Notes under the pieces: model-generated
Seen by the model: only the letters and a program-made list of their open reading frames with translations
Told to the model about the DNA's origin: nothing
Database searches by the model: none
DNA from: Rhabdothermincola_A sp041688815
GTDB taxonomy: Bacteria; Actinomycetota; Acidimicrobiia; Acidimicrobiales; Acidimicrobilacustridaceae
Assembly: GCA_041688815.1 (NCBI GenBank)
Contig: JBDNHK010000027.1
Location: 10,156-74,155 of the forward strand
Length of the DNA: 64,000 nucleotides
Direction of reading: 5' to 3'
Shown here: one piece after another, positions 31,299 through 39,915 of the stretch
How positions within the stretch are numbered: the first letter of the stretch is position 1
Layout: every line of letters begins with the position of its first letter
Made by a program: the position numbers and the translations under genes

Positions 31299-33314
31299 AT
31301 GGGTAAGGGAAACCGGGTTCGCTACTCACGCTGGGACGGCACGCAGGTCGGCTTCGACCTCGACGCCACCAGCATCTTCGAGGAGATCACCGACGATCTG
31401 CTCTACCACGGCGATCTGAACGCGGCGCTGCGTCGGGCCATGCAGTCGGGGTTCAAGGACCGCAACGGTGAGCAGATGAAGGGCCTTCGCGAGATGCTCG
31501 AGGAGCTGCGGCGAAAGCGCCGTGAGTCGCTCGAACAGCACGACCTCGGCGGGGTGTACGACGAGATCGCCCGCGACCTGCGTGAGGTGGTCGAGACCGA
31601 ACGCCAGGCCATCGATCAGATGGCCCAGGAAGCCCGCGACTCCGGTGACGCCCGGCGTGAGGAGCTCACCGAGCAGGTGGCGGCCGAGCGCCACGCCTCT
31701 CTCGACCTGTTGTCGCCCGACCTGGCCGGCATGGTGCGCGATCTGCAGAGCCACGACTTCACCTCCTCGGAGGCGCGCGAGAAGTTCGAGGAGCTGGTCG
31801 AGAAGTTGCGTGAGCAACTGATGCAGCAGTATGTCGACCAGATGGCGGGGGCGGTCGAGAACATGAGCCCCGAGGACATGGCCCGGATGAAGGACATGTT
31901 CGCAGCGCTGAACCAGATGCTCGAGCAACGGGAGCGAGGGGAGGAGCCCGACTTCGACGGGTTCATGGAGCGCTTCGGCGATTTCTTCCCCGAGAACCCG
32001 CGCAACCTCGACGAGTTGCTCGAGATCATGGCGCAGCGCATGGCTGCCGCCCAGGCAATGCTCAACTCGATGACCCCGGAGCAGCGGGCCCAGCTCCAGG
32101 CGCTCTCGGATCAGCTGCTCGAGGACATGGACCTGCGCTGGCAGATCGATCAGCTCGGTCAGAACCTCCAGGGCATGTTTCCCGATCTGGGCTGGAATCG
32201 CCGCTACGAGTTCTCCGGCGATCAGCCGCTCGACATGTCGTCGGCCTCGCAGATGATGCAGGAGCTGGCCGACATCGATCAGCTCGAGAACCTGCTCCGT
32301 GGTGCCACCTCGCCCGGGGCGCTGGCCGAGGTCGATCTCGATCGGGCCCGTGAGTTGCTCGGCGACGACGCCGCCCGCAGCCTCGAGCAGATGGCGCAAC
32401 TGGCCAAGCAACTCGAGGAGGCGGGGCTCATCGAGAACAAGGAGGGCAAGCTCGAGCTCACCCCCCGCGGCATCCGGCGCATCGGCCAGAACGCCCTCGA
32501 CGACCTGTTTGCCAAACTGGCGACCGACAAGATCGGCCAGCACCAGATCACCCGAATCGGCATCGGACACGAGCGCGACTTCTCGACCAAGCCCTACGAG
32601 TTCGGTGACGCCTTCAACCTCGACATCGGGGCCACGGTCCGCAACGCCATCCGTCGGGGTGGCACCGGCACCCCGGTGCAGCTCACCCCCGACGACTTCG
32701 AGGTCGAGCGCACGGAACACCTGGTGCGGTCGAGCACCGTGCTCATGCTCGACCTGTCGCTCTCGATGCCGATGCGCGACAACTTTCTGCCGGCCAAGAA
32801 GGTGGCGATGGCCTTGCACTCGCTTATCACCTCGCAGTACCCCCGTGATTACATGGGCATCGTGGGGTTCAGCGAGGTCGCTCGCGAGCTCAAGGCCGAA
32901 CAGCTCCCCGAGGTCTCGTGGGACTTCGTGTACGGCACCAACATGCAGCACGCCTTCCAGATCAGCCGGCGCCTGCTGTCCCGCCAGAGTGGCACGAAGC
33001 AGATCATCATGATCACCGACGGTGAGCCCACCGCCCACATCACCCCGCCGGGCGACGTCTACTTCAACTACCCCCCGGTGCAGGAGACGGTCGACGCCAC
33101 CCTGCGCGAGGTGGTGCGATGCACGAAGGACAACATCCGCATCAACACCTTCATGCTCGACCCCACCCCGCACCTTCGTGGGTTCATCGCCAAGCTCACC
33201 GAGCTCAACAAGGGCCGGGCGTTCTTCACGACTCCCGAGACGCTCGGCGACTACGTGTTGGTCGACTTCATCGAGCAGAAGCGCCAGTTGCTGCGCGGTC
33301 GACGCGCCAGCTGA
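31299..33314 (+). CDS. Von Willebrand factor A domain protein, partner of the MoxR-like ATPase
   Basis: 671 aa, soluble. Residues ~30-450 are long, charged helices rich in Gln, Met and Glu (for instance EKLREQLMQQYVDQM), probably coiled-coil. The VWA domain starts near residue 475 with an intact metal site: DLSLSMP (DxSxS, ~485), the Thr of VYGTNMQ, and MITDGEP. Such proteins act with MoxR/BchI-type ATPases as BchD-like partners in metal insertion or protein maturation. The ATPase gene is 2.2 kb upstream on the same strand. Confidence 0.86.
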   Translation: MGKGNRVRYSRWDGTQVGFDLDATSIFEEITDDLLYHGDLNAALRRAMQSGFKDRNGEQMKGLREMLEELRRKRRESLEQHDLGGVYDEIARDLREVVETERQAIDQMAQEARDSGDARREELTEQVAAERHASLDLLSPDLAGMVRDLQSHDFTSSEAREKFEELVEKLREQLMQQYVDQMAGAVENMSPEDMARMKDMFAALNQMLEQRERGEEPDFDGFMERFGDFFPENPRNLDELLEIMAQRMAAAQAMLNSMTPEQRAQLQALSDQLLEDMDLRWQIDQLGQNLQGMFPDLGWNRRYEFSGDQPLDMSSASQMMQELADIDQLENLLRGATSPGALAEVDLDRARELLGDDAARSLEQMAQLAKQLEEAGLIENKEGKLELTPRGIRRIGQNALDDLFAKLATDKIGQHQITRIGIGHERDFSTKPYEFGDAFNLDIGATVRNAIRRGGTGTPVQLTPDDFEVERTEHLVRSSTVLMLDLSLSMPMRDNFLPAKKVAMALHSLITSQYPRDYMGIVGFSEVARELKAEQLPEVSWDFVYGTNMQHAFQISRRLLSRQSGTKQIIMITDGEPTAHITPPGDVYFNYPPVQETVDATLREVVRCTKDNIRINTFMLDPTPHLRGFIAKLTELNKGRAFFTTPETLGDYVLVDFIEQKRQLLRGRRAS

Positions 33315-33404
33315 AAGCGTTTCCCGCCCCGATCGGGTCATCCGGCGCCGGCGCGCCGAAGTTTCTCTTGCATCCGGGCGCGTTAGCGGTCATGATCACA
33401 CCGT

Positions 33405-33414
33405 TGTAATTACA
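33405..33414. promoter_or_regulatory. AT-rich palindrome upstream of whiB
   Basis: TGTAATTACA is a perfect 10-base palindrome in strongly GC-rich surroundings, about 90 bases before the whiB ATG. TACACCT and TGTAAT could be read as -10 hexamers. It may be a regulator site for whiB. No other element is recognised between 33315 and 33490. Confidence 0.35.
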
Positions 33415-33501
33415 CCTGTGGTAGGAGGGCGTCGCTGGTAAGCGAGCGTGCGGCCGCAGGACCGAATTCGTCGGGTGTGAAGCCCTACGTCAGGAGAACA
33501 C

Positions 33502-33792
33502 ATGCACGAGCCGGGTGTCGTCGAGGTCACCGAAGAGAAGAGTTGGCAGGACACGGCCAACTGCTTGGGGGTCGATCCCGATCTCTTCTTCCCCGAGCGG
33601 GGAGCCTCCACCCGTGAGGCCAAAGAGGTCTGCCGGGGTTGCGTCGTGCAGTCCGACTGCCTCGAGTACGCCCTGGCCAACGGTGAGAAGTTCGGCATCT
33701 GGGGGGGCATGAGCGAGCGGGAGCGTCGACGCATCCGCCGCCAGCGGGCGTTGACCCGCGCCGCGGCCGCCAGCGCCGCCGCGTCGGCCTGA
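33502..33792 (+). CDS. whiB: WhiB-family iron-sulfur regulator (WhiB2/WhmD-like)
   Basis: 96 aa. Cluster cysteines at 21, 44, 47 and 53 (Cx22Cx2Cx5C), the GIWGG turn at 65-69 and a basic DNA-binding tail RERRRIRRQRALTR. The strings DPDLFFPERGASTREAKEVC and LEYALANGEKFGIWGG are closest, from memory, to WhiB of Streptomyces and WhmD/WhiB2 of mycobacteria, which work with WhiA to control septation genes. AGGAG lies 5 bases before the ATG. The protein ends in an Ala-rich stretch. Confidence 0.9.
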   Translation: MHEPGVVEVTEEKSWQDTANCLGVDPDLFFPERGASTREAKEVCRGCVVQSDCLEYALANGEKFGIWGGMSERERRRIRRQRALTRAAAASAAASA

Positions 33793-33807
33793 GCCGTTTC
33801 GGCGCCC

Positions 33808-33834
33808 ACGCCGGGTCCGGACCGGGCTCGGCGT
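33808..33834. terminator. Bidirectional hairpin between whiB and the formiminotransferase gene
   Basis: ACGCCG (33808-33813) pairs with CGGCGT (33829-33834) around the self-complementary GGTCCGGACC (33814-33823). It lies between two convergent genes. Confidence 0.4.
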
Positions 33835-34640
33835 CAGCCGCCTCGCGATTGCGATGACCGATCGAGCAGCCGCTGCTCGATGGTGACCGAGGGCGAGAGG
33901 CCGAGTTGGGTCCAGCGTGGCTCAGCAGTGGCGTCGAGAACCGCTCGCGGGATCAGGCCCACCAGCTCGGCGTGGTCGATGGGCGCGTGGGCCTCGACCG
34001 CATCCCAGGCGGTGGCGGGCCCCACGTTCAGGGGGTCGATCAGGTTCATGGACACCTGCACGGCCTCACCGACGGCGAGACCGAGGGCTCGCACTCCCGG
34101 CCCGCGGACGGCTTGGGCGATCCGCCGGGCGAGCGCCAGATCGGGTTGGACCAGCCACAGGTTGTAGGCCACGAGCAAGGGCCGGGCGCCCACTGCCACC
34201 GCACCCGCGGTCGGGTGCGGTCGAGGTGGACCCGAGTCCGGGGCCAGGGTGGTGAACGCCTGACGACGTACGTCGGGGAGGGTGCGTTCGGACCCGTACA
34301 GGAAGCACGGCAGGGCCAGCTCCTCGGCCGCCCACTGGGCGAAGCGGTCACGGGCCGCCACTGCGTCGGCCGGGGACGAGCCGTCGAGGGCGACGAACGG
34401 CACCACGTCGACCACACCGAGGCGAGGGTGGGCGCCGATGTGGGTTTCGATGTCGAGGGTGTCTACGGCGGCGTGGGCCAGTTGTCGCGGGGCGTCCTCC
34501 CCGATGAGGGTGAACACCGAGCGGTTGTGGTGTTCACAGGTGTGCCGGTCGAGGTGGTGGGCGGCCGCCACCGACGAGTCGAGCGTGGCGAGGACGTCGG
34601 AGCGACGGCCTTCGCTGATGTTCACCACGCATTCGAGCAT
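33834..34640 (-). CDS. Glutamate formiminotransferase-like protein
   Basis: 268 aa, one formiminotransferase N/C domain pair without the cyclodeaminase domain of FtcD. It opens LECVVNISEGRR, followed by HNRSVFTLIG, the central HIGAHPRLGVVDVVPFVAL with the catalytic His, and VQVSMNLIDPLNVGPATAWDAV. The family moves the formimino or formyl group from formiminoglutamate to THF. It stands alone with no histidine-degradation genes, so a role in general folate metabolism is as likely. Transcribed away from the second whiB gene in the same direction. Confidence 0.87.
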   Translation of the reverse strand: MLECVVNISEGRRSDVLATLDSSVAAAHHLDRHTCEHHNRSVFTLIGEDAPRQLAHAAVDTLDIETHIGAHPRLGVVDVVPFVALDGSSPADAVAARDRFAQWAAEELALPCFLYGSERTLPDVRRQAFTTLAPDSGPPRPHPTAGAVAVGARPLLVAYNLWLVQPDLALARRIAQAVRGPGVRALGLAVGEAVQVSMNLIDPLNVGPATAWDAVEAHAPIDHAELVGLIPRAVLDATAEPRWTQLGLSPSVTIEQRLLDRSSQSRGG

Positions 34641-34748
34641 GCCGAGATACTCCCCCGTCCCGTGGGATCGGGCCAGCCCGTTGTCGTCCGCCCACCGGAC
34701 GCGCCACGAGCCACCCGTTGGGGCGGCTCGTCGACGGTCGGACGGTGG

Positions 34749-35003
34749 TCAGTGGGTGGCGGTGACCGCGATGGAGAAGCGGCGGGCTCGCAGGATGCGG
34801 CGGCGCTGACGTTCGGAGGTACCGCCCCAGACGCCGTGATCGATGCGTTGGGTGAGGGCATACTCGAGGCACATCGCGCTGACGGGGCACGTGGCGCAGA
34901 TCTTCTTCGCCGCTTCCACGCCGACGCCGTCGCTCGGGAAGAACCTGGTCGGGAGTGCGTGGCGGCAGTTGCCCTGCGCCATCCACTCGGTGTCGGTGTC
35001 CAC
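34749..35003 (-). CDS. WhiB-family iron-sulfur regulator (second)
   Basis: 84 aa. Cluster cysteines at 13, 36, 39 and 45 (Cx22Cx2Cx5C), GVWGG and a basic C-terminus RQRRRILRARRF. It differs from the other WhiB in lacking the N-terminal acidic stretch. The GTG start at 35003 is fixed by GGAGG six bases upstream; TACCTT at 35096-35091 is a possible -10 and would give an 80-base leader. Which WhiB subclass it belongs to is not clear from motifs alone. Confidence 0.88.
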   Translation of the reverse strand: MDTDTEWMAQGNCRHALPTRFFPSDGVGVEAAKKICATCPVSAMCLEYALTQRIDHGVWGGTSERQRRRILRARRFSIAVTATH

Positions 35004-35251
35004 TGATTGCCTCCGGGTGCCGAACTCTCGAGCGATTCGCCGGTCCCGGTTGGCAGGCGGCGCCCTCGCTCGACGAGGGGCAGTGGGGGAAAGGTAAGGA
35101 ACGAGTGCGAAAACGGGCGTAAGGCCCCTGGTCCAGCCTGCTCTCGCTGGCGCGGACGTCCGTTCTGTCGTTGGTGGGGTCCGCCTGTAGGGTGCTGCGG
35201 TCCCGAGGACCGGTTCCTTGGCGCCTCGACATCTCCCGAAAGAGCATCGCC

Positions 35252-35524
35252 ATGGCCATGACCGACACCCCCGATCCGAACCTCCCGCCGCGGGGGCGGG
35301 TTCGTGTGGTGTACCTCGGCCCGGTGGCCCCCCACTGGGAGGTCCTCGGCGAGTCCGAGGTTCGCGGCCTCATCGACGACTTCCGGGCCCGTGTCAATGC
35401 CCGCCTTCTTCTGCTTCCTCCTCACGATCCGCAGTTCCGCCGCAATCGCGAGCGCGTGGTGCGTGACGCCGAACGAGAGCGGCTCACCCTCGTGTGGGAC
35501 CTGGGTCTGCCCGAGGACGAGTAA
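35252..35524 (+). CDS. Small hypothetical protein
   Basis: 90 aa, start ATG 35252 (another in-frame ATG at 35258). VRVVYLGPVAPHWEVLGES, a helix VRGLIDDFRARVN and a charged NRERVVRDAERERLTLVW segment suggest a compact alpha/beta protein; no membrane segment or metal motif. A TAGGGT -10-like hexamer lies at about 35189, with a leader of about 55 bases. Family not recognised. It stands just upstream of ppk but ppk has its own -10. Confidence 0.6.
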   Translation: MAMTDTPDPNLPPRGRVRVVYLGPVAPHWEVLGESEVRGLIDDFRARVNARLLLLPPHDPQFRRNRERVVRDAERERLTLVWDLGLPEDE

Positions 35525-35626
35525 CGGGCTGAGCTGGGCCCGAGCTCTCGGCGGCGCTCCCTTTTCCTGCCGGTGAACGTCCTCGGCTCCCCGGCCGAGC
35601 CGAGGGACGGGCCCGAACGTCAGCGG

Positions 35627-35632
35627 TAGGCT
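35627..35632 (+). promoter_or_regulatory. -10 element for ppk
   Basis: TAGGCT, 7 bases before ATG 35640; leaderless. No PHO-box repeats are seen here, in contrast to pstS. Confidence 0.5.
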
Positions 35633-35639
35633 CGGCCCC

Positions 35640-37775
35640 ATGCACGGCGAGACTCTCCCGATCGGTACCTCCCGCGAGGGGTCACTCGGGGTGGCTCGGC
35701 CGATCGAGGGCGCCGGCGTCGAGTTGATGGAGACGCCAGAGCGGTACCTCAACCGGGAACTGTCGTGGCTCGACTTCAACGCGCGGGTGCTGGAGCTGGC
35801 CGACAACCCCGATGTGCCGTTGCTCGAACGGGCGAAGTTCCTCGCCATCTTCAGCCAGAACCTCGACGAGTTCTTTCAGGTTCGAGTGGCGGGGCTGAAG
35901 GATCAGGTCGCGGCGGCGGTGCCGAAGAAGACCGCCGATGGTCGCACTGCGGCCGTGCAGCTGGAAGAGATTCGTTCCCGGCTCGACGATCTCAACGCCC
36001 AGGCCTACGGCATCTTCTCCGACCGCCTCGTCCCCGACCTCGCCGAGGCCGGCCTCGTCTACTCCTCTTACCAGGCCCTCGACGACGACGACCGCACCTA
36101 CCTCGACGAGGTGTTCGCCGACCGCATCTTCCCGGTGCTCACGCCACTGGCCGTCGACCCGGGTCATCCGTTCCCCTACATCTCCGACCTGTCGTTGAAC
36201 CTGGCCGTCGTGGTGCTCGACCCCGTGAGCGGCGAGAAGCGTTTCGCCCGGGTGAAGGTGCCCAACCTCCTGCCCCGGTTCGTGGTCATGCCCGACGGCG
36301 AGCGGTTCGTTCCCCTCGAGCAGGTCATCGCCGCCCATTTCCAGGTGCTCTTCCCGGGTATGGAGTCCGGCGACCACTACGGGTTCCGGGTCACCCGCAA
36401 CGCCGACCTGACGCTCGAGGAGGAGGAGGCCGACGACCTGCTCGAAGCGGTCGAGCTCGAGCTGCGCCGCCGCCGCTTCGGCCGAGCCGTGAGGCTCGAG
36501 GTCGAAGCGGCGATGTCGGCGGAGGTACTGGAGCTGCTGCAGCGCGAACTCGACCTCACCGACGACGACGTCTACCGCTGTGCGGGCCCGGTCGACCTCG
36601 GCGGCCTGTGGGCCCTCCGCGGCCTCGACCGGCCTGACCTCGAGGACCCACCGTGGACCCCGATCACCCAGCCCCGCCTCCAACCCGTCGGCGAGGAGCC
36701 GGTCGACGTCTTCTCGGTGATCCGTGACGGTGATCTGCTGGTGCACCATCCCTACGAGTCTTTTTCGACGTCGGTCGAGGAGTTCATCCGGCAGGCCTCG
36801 CGCGATCCGAAGGTTCTCGCCATCAAGCTCACGCTCTACCGCACCTCCAGCGACACGTCGATCATCACGTCGCTCGTCCGGGCGGCCGAAGCGGGCAAGC
36901 AGGTTGCGGCCCTCGTCGAGTTGAAGGCGCGGTTCGACGAGAAGAAGAACATCGGTTGGGCGCGTGAGCTCGAAAAGGCCGGCGTCCACGTGGTGTACGG
37001 CCTGATGGGGCTCAAGATCCACACGAAGACCACACTCGTCGTGCGCGACGAGGACGACGGCATGCGCCGCTACTGCCACGTGGGTACCGGCAACTACAAC
37101 CCGAAGACGGCCGCCCTCTACGAGGACCTGGGCCTGCTCACCTGCGACCCCGCCATCGGTGCCGACCTCACCCAGCTGTTCAACCTGCTCACCGGTTTCG
37201 CCCGTGAGCCGCGTTTCGAGAAGCTGTTGGTCTCGCCCAGGACGGTTCGCCCGGGCATCACCGATCTCATCCGTAATGAGGCAGCCCGGGGCACCGCCGG
37301 GCGGATCGTGCTCAAGATGAACAGCCTGGTGGACCCCGGGATCATCGACGAGCTCTACCTCGCCTCGCAGGCCGGCACCCCGGTCGACCTCCTCGTCCGG
37401 GGAATCTGCTGCCTGCGCCCGGGTGTCCCGGGACTGTCGGACCACATCCGGGTGCGTTCCATCGTGGGTCGCTATCTCGAGCACTCGCGTATCTTCCACT
37501 TCGCCCACGGTGGCCCCGACGGTGGTCCCGTCTATTTCATCGGCTCGGCCGATCTGATGCCGCGCAACCTCGATCGTCGGGTCGAAGCGCTCGTCCCCAT
37601 CGAGGACCCGGCTCTGCAGGCTCGTCTGGCCGAGATCATCGACGTCGGCCTGGCCGACGACACGTTGGCTTGGACCCTCGAGTCCGACAGCACCTGGCGG
37701 CACCGTCGAGGTGAGTCCGGGATGGAGACCCATCGCGCGCTACAAGACCTCGCGCTCGAGCGTCGACGGTCCTGA
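35640..37775 (+). CDS. ppk1: Polyphosphate kinase
   Basis: 711 aa PPK1 with all four domains. N-domain: YLNRELSWLDFNARVLELA and FLAIFSQNLDEFFQVRV. Catalytic phosphodiesterase-like domains: VHHPYESF, ALVELKARFDEKKN, and the autophosphorylated His near 480 in YCHVGTGNYNPKTA; a second His near 620 in EHSRIFHFAHGG. It reversibly makes polyphosphate from ATP. About 28 residues ahead of the usual family start may be dispensable, but the leaderless ATG supports them. A CYTH-CHAD gene follows after 11 bases. Confidence 0.96.
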   Translation: MHGETLPIGTSREGSLGVARPIEGAGVELMETPERYLNRELSWLDFNARVLELADNPDVPLLERAKFLAIFSQNLDEFFQVRVAGLKDQVAAAVPKKTADGRTAAVQLEEIRSRLDDLNAQAYGIFSDRLVPDLAEAGLVYSSYQALDDDDRTYLDEVFADRIFPVLTPLAVDPGHPFPYISDLSLNLAVVVLDPVSGEKRFARVKVPNLLPRFVVMPDGERFVPLEQVIAAHFQVLFPGMESGDHYGFRVTRNADLTLEEEEADDLLEAVELELRRRRFGRAVRLEVEAAMSAEVLELLQRELDLTDDDVYRCAGPVDLGGLWALRGLDRPDLEDPPWTPITQPRLQPVGEEPVDVFSVIRDGDLLVHHPYESFSTSVEEFIRQASRDPKVLAIKLTLYRTSSDTSIITSLVRAAEAGKQVAALVELKARFDEKKNIGWARELEKAGVHVVYGLMGLKIHTKTTLVVRDEDDGMRRYCHVGTGNYNPKTAALYEDLGLLTCDPAIGADLTQLFNLLTGFAREPRFEKLLVSPRTVRPGITDLIRNEAARGTAGRIVLKMNSLVDPGIIDELYLASQAGTPVDLLVRGICCLRPGVPGLSDHIRVRSIVGRYLEHSRIFHFAHGGPDGGPVYFIGSADLMPRNLDRRVEALVPIEDPALQARLAEIIDVGLADDTLAWTLESDSTWRHRRGESGMETHRALQDLALERRRS

Positions 37776-37786
37776 CGGCGCTGGGC

Positions 37787-39301
37787 ATGGCGGCGACCGG
37801 CACCGTAGAGACCGAGATCAAGTTCGGGGCCGGGCCGGGGTTCACCCTGCCCGACCTGTCCGGGGTGGCGCCGGGGGTCACGGTCGTCGAGGCCCCCACC
37901 CTCGATCTCGATGCCGTCTACGTCGACACCGCCGATCTCGGGCTCGTACGCCGCGGGGTGTCGCTGCGCCGTCGGACGGGGGAGGGCGCCCCCCGCTGGA
38001 CCCTCAAGCTCCCCGACCAGGGCACGGGCGGGATCGCGTTGGCCCGCCGGGAGTTCGATGTCGAGAGCGATGAGGCCGACGTGCCTCCGGACCTCGCCGA
38101 TCTCGTGGCGGCGTGGGTGCGGCGCACGCCGCTCGTGCCCGTGACCACCATCCGGACCCGTCGCCGTCGGGTCGTGCTGATCAACAACGGTGTCGCGCTC
38201 GCCGAGGTCGCCGACGACGTCGTGTCCGTGATCGAGGGCGACGAGCAGGTCGCCGCTCGGTTTCGCGAGATCGAGGTGGAGCTGACCCCGGGCGCCTCGC
38301 CTGATCTGCTCACGTTGGTGGCCAGGGCGCTCGAGCGCGCCGGGGCCGGCAAGCCCGACCGCACCACCAAGGTGGTCCGCGCCCTCGGACCGCGGGCGTT
38401 GGCCCCTCCTGACCTGTGCCGGGACGAGGTCGGAGCTCGGGCCTCGATGGCCGACCTCGTCACCGCGGCGCTGGCCGATGCGGCCCGCCAGATCATCGAC
38501 CACGACCATGTCGTACGCCTGGACGACGATCCCGAGGGCGTGCACCTCACCAGGGTGGGCGCCCGGCGCCTCCGTTCGGCCGTGTCCACCTTCGGGCCCG
38601 TCCTCGATCCGATCTGGGCCGACGGGTTACGGGCCGAACTGGCATGGATAGCCACCCTCCTCGGCGCCGTCCGTGACACCGACGTGCTCCTCGGGCGCTT
38701 CTGGGCCATGGGCCAGGATCTGGACGAGAGCGATCACGGTGCCGCCGCGCTGGTCGTGGCCCGTCTCGACACGGAGCGTCGGAACCACCTCGGGGCGTTG
38801 TTGGGCGCGATGCGCACCGATCGCTACCTCGACCTGCTGGAGGGCGTCGCCGTCGCAGCCAGCGCGCCTCCACTCACGCCGGCGGCCAACGGTCGGGCCG
38901 CCGAACTGGCGCCCGACCTGGTCCGTCCTCGATGGACGCAGCTCCGCCGTACCGTCGAGCGCCTCGGAGAGCGGCCGTCCGACGAGGCCCAGCACGAGGT
39001 GCGCATCCTGGCCAAGCGGGCGCGCTGTGCCGCCGAGTTCGTGGCGCCCGTGGTGGGAGCCCCGGCCCACGCATTGGGCGACGCGCTTGGCGTGGTGGCC
39101 GACCTCCTCGGTGAGTTGCACGACACTGCCGTCGCCGTCGCGTGGCTCCGGGGCCTGGTGCCCGTGCTGTCCCATGCCGAGGCCATGGTCGCCGGTCAGC
39201 TCATCGCCGCCGAGCGCCGGCGGGCCGACGAACTGCGCCGGGTCTGGCCGGCGGCCTGGGCGGCATGTGACCAGAAGTCTTCGTTGCGGTGGTTGCGATG
39301 A
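37787..39301 (+). CDS. CYTH-CHAD domain protein
   Basis: 504 aa. Residues 1-205 are a CYTH/TTM domain: VETEIKF is the ExExK metal motif and RRGVSLRRRTG, TLKLP, FREIEVEL the tunnel strands that bind triphosphate. Residues ~215-500 are a CHAD domain of helices with conserved His and Arg (HLTRVGARRLRSAVSTF, QHEVRILAKRARCAAEF) that bind polyphosphate. The fusion next to ppk indicates inorganic tripolyphosphatase or polyphosphate-granule binding. Its TGA overlaps the Nudix ATG by four bases (ATGA). Confidence 0.92.
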   Translation: MAATGTVETEIKFGAGPGFTLPDLSGVAPGVTVVEAPTLDLDAVYVDTADLGLVRRGVSLRRRTGEGAPRWTLKLPDQGTGGIALARREFDVESDEADVPPDLADLVAAWVRRTPLVPVTTIRTRRRRVVLINNGVALAEVADDVVSVIEGDEQVAARFREIEVELTPGASPDLLTLVARALERAGAGKPDRTTKVVRALGPRALAPPDLCRDEVGARASMADLVTAALADAARQIIDHDHVVRLDDDPEGVHLTRVGARRLRSAVSTFGPVLDPIWADGLRAELAWIATLLGAVRDTDVLLGRFWAMGQDLDESDHGAAALVVARLDTERRNHLGALLGAMRTDRYLDLLEGVAVAASAPPLTPAANGRAAELAPDLVRPRWTQLRRTVERLGERPSDEAQHEVRILAKRARCAAEFVAPVVGAPAHALGDALGVVADLLGELHDTAVAVAWLRGLVPVLSHAEAMVAGQLIAAERRRADELRRVWPAAWAACDQKSSLRWLR

Positions 39302-39768
39302 CGGTCGCCGGCTCCAGCGACGAGGGCGGACGTTTCCCGGCCCACGAAGGGGTCGAACCGGACGTTCGGGCCGCCGGGGGGGTGGTCTGGCGGGTGGTCG
39401 ACGGTCATCCGGAGGTCGTCCTCGTCCATCGTCCGAAGTACCGCGACTGGACCTTCCCGAAGGGCAAGCTCGACGAGGGCGAGACCGACGAGCACGCGGC
39501 GCGTCGCGAGGTGCTCGAGGAGACCGGCTTCGACTGCATCCTCGGTCGTGAGCTCCCGTCGGTCACCTATCGCGACGCGAAGGGCCGTCACAAGCAGGTT
39601 CGCTACTGGGAGATGACGGTGGCCGGGGGATCGTTCTCGATCAACGACGAGGTCGACCGGCTCGAGTGGTCGGATCTCGAGTCGGCTGGGCGCCGCCTCA
39701 CCTACGACCACGATCGCGATGTGCTCACCGCCTTCTTGCGGTTCGCGACGGGGGACCAGGGCGACTGA
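39298..39768 (+). CDS. Nudix hydrolase (MutT1/Ap4A-hydrolase-like)
   Basis: 156 aa. The Nudix box is complete: GKLDEGETDEHAARREVLEE followed by TGFD. RAAGGVVWRV and DWTFPKGK match MutT1-like and diadenosine-polyphosphate hydrolases. The ATG at 39298 overlaps the CYTH-CHAD stop (ATGA), so it is the third gene of a ppk operon. Nudix enzymes of this type cleave 8-oxo-dGTP, Ap4A or diphosphoinositol-like compounds; mycobacterial MutT1 has an additional phosphatase domain not present here. Confidence 0.9.
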   Translation: MTVAGSSDEGGRFPAHEGVEPDVRAAGGVVWRVVDGHPEVVLVHRPKYRDWTFPKGKLDEGETDEHAARREVLEETGFDCILGRELPSVTYRDAKGRHKQVRYWEMTVAGGSFSINDEVDRLEWSDLESAGRRLTYDHDRDVLTAFLRFATGDQGD

Positions 39769-39791
39769 GGCCGGACCCGATCGCAAGAAGT

Positions 39792-39824
39792 GTTCAGCTC
39801 AGGTTCACTTCACGTTCATCCGGT
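39792..39824 (+). promoter_or_regulatory. PHO box (three 11-base direct repeats)
   Basis: GTTCA occurs at 39792, 39803 and 39814, exactly 11 bases apart, heading units GTTCAGCTCAG, GTTCACTTCAC and GTTCATCCGGT; a GGTGAACC follows on the other strand sense. Tandem 11-base GTTCAC-type units are the known binding mode of actinobacterial PhoP/RegX3-like regulators, here encoded at the end of the same operon (46293). Confidence 0.8.
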
Positions 39825-39915
39825 GAACCCTCCCTCGCCACCCTGCTTCCGTACGGTCGGCAGGCGGCGGGGGATGTCACCCGCGCCCACATCCCCTGTT
39901 GAGGAGAGTCGAACC

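Noticed and set aside
31326..33341. 671-codon open frame on the minus strand opposite the VWA gene
   Set aside because: Antisense shadow; Leu/His/Glu-rich without domains, while the plus strand has an intact MIDAS motif.
35682..37733. 683-codon open frame opposite ppk
   Set aside because: Antisense shadow of a fully conserved polyphosphate kinase.
39790..39915. Upstream extension of PstS to 39790
   Set aside because: It would run through the PHO box and place 42 residues before the signal peptide; TTG 39916 has a proper ribosome-binding site.
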